From: Hyphochytrium catenoides | Lineage: Eukaryota > Sar > Hyphochytriomycetes > Hyphochytriales > Hyphochytriaceae | Assembly: GCA_900088475.1 (NCBI GenBank) | Contig: FLMG01000941.1 | Coordinates: 242,094 to 256,051 of the forward strand | Reading direction: 5' to 3' | Length of the DNA stretch: 13,958 nt | Part shown: one piece after another, positions 13,881-13,958 of the stretch | Position numbering within the stretch: the stretch's first letter is position 1 | Layout of the letters: each line of letters starts with the position of its first letter | Notes under the pieces: generated by a model | Seen by the model: only the letters and a program-made list of their open reading frames with translations | Databases searched by the model: none | Told to the model about the DNA's origin: nothing | Translations under genes and position numbers: made by a program

Positions 13881-13958
13881 CTATGAATGCGTATTTTAGT
13901 TTTCAGGGGACAGAAGAATTGGGGGAGAGGGAGAGAGAAAGAGAGAGAAGAGAGAGAG
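13881..13958 (-). other. Probable intron with GA/CT-rich tract, cut by the window edge
   Basis: On the minus strand the sequence from the window edge is almost pure CT, then an A/T-rich stretch, then CATAG directly before the exon at 13880. That is a typical polypyrimidine tract plus acceptor. On the plus strand it appears as an imperfect GA microsatellite from about 13921. Confidence 0.55.

Overview
The window looks like nuclear DNA of an intron-rich protist. Coding sequence is broken into many short exons with GT-AG introns. Several introns are C/T-rich on the coding strand, and GA/CT microsatellites are present. Nothing looks bacterial: no operons and no Shine-Dalgarno spacing. The gene content fits an alveolate or stramenopile-type (SAR) protist best: a multi-cNBD cyclic-nucleotide-dependent AGC kinase with an acylation-type N-terminus, and a two-CHORD protein with an extra N-terminal module and no CS domain. 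This placement is inference, and I cannot name a genus.

Layout from left to right. Positions 1-485 hold no supportable gene. UTP23, an rRNA-processing factor with a PIN domain, lies on + in four exons (486-2054). An intergenic stretch with a pure (AG)25 microsatellite follows. A tandem-CHORD, RAR1-like HSP90 co-chaperone lies on + in six exons (3296-5494). It converges on a cGMP-dependent-type protein kinase on - with 19 exons (10493 down to 6477). About 1 kb upstream of the kinase I see nothing firm. A short + region (11550-12079) may encode a small membrane protein, with low confidence. The right end holds the 3' part of an unrecognised acidic, probably disordered protein on - (13880 down to 12421), whose 5' end probably lies beyond the window.

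Every splice junction in the three recognised gene models was checked for reading-frame phase. The models give 255, 328 and 783 residues with no frameshift. All three starts have an in-frame stop just upstream. UTP23, CHORD and the kinase act in unrelated processes (ribosome biogenesis, chaperone co-factor, cyclic-nucleotide signalling), so there is no sign of a functional cluster.

The most interesting point is the kinase. Its true first exon lies in a frame different from the longest ORF there and begins MGCNASRQ, a myristoylation/palmitoylation-type signal. It has three cyclic-nucleotide-binding domains rather than the four of apicomplexan PKG. It has a Leu gatekeeper and a PKA-like catalytic domain, and two of its 18 introns are in-frame and stop-free.
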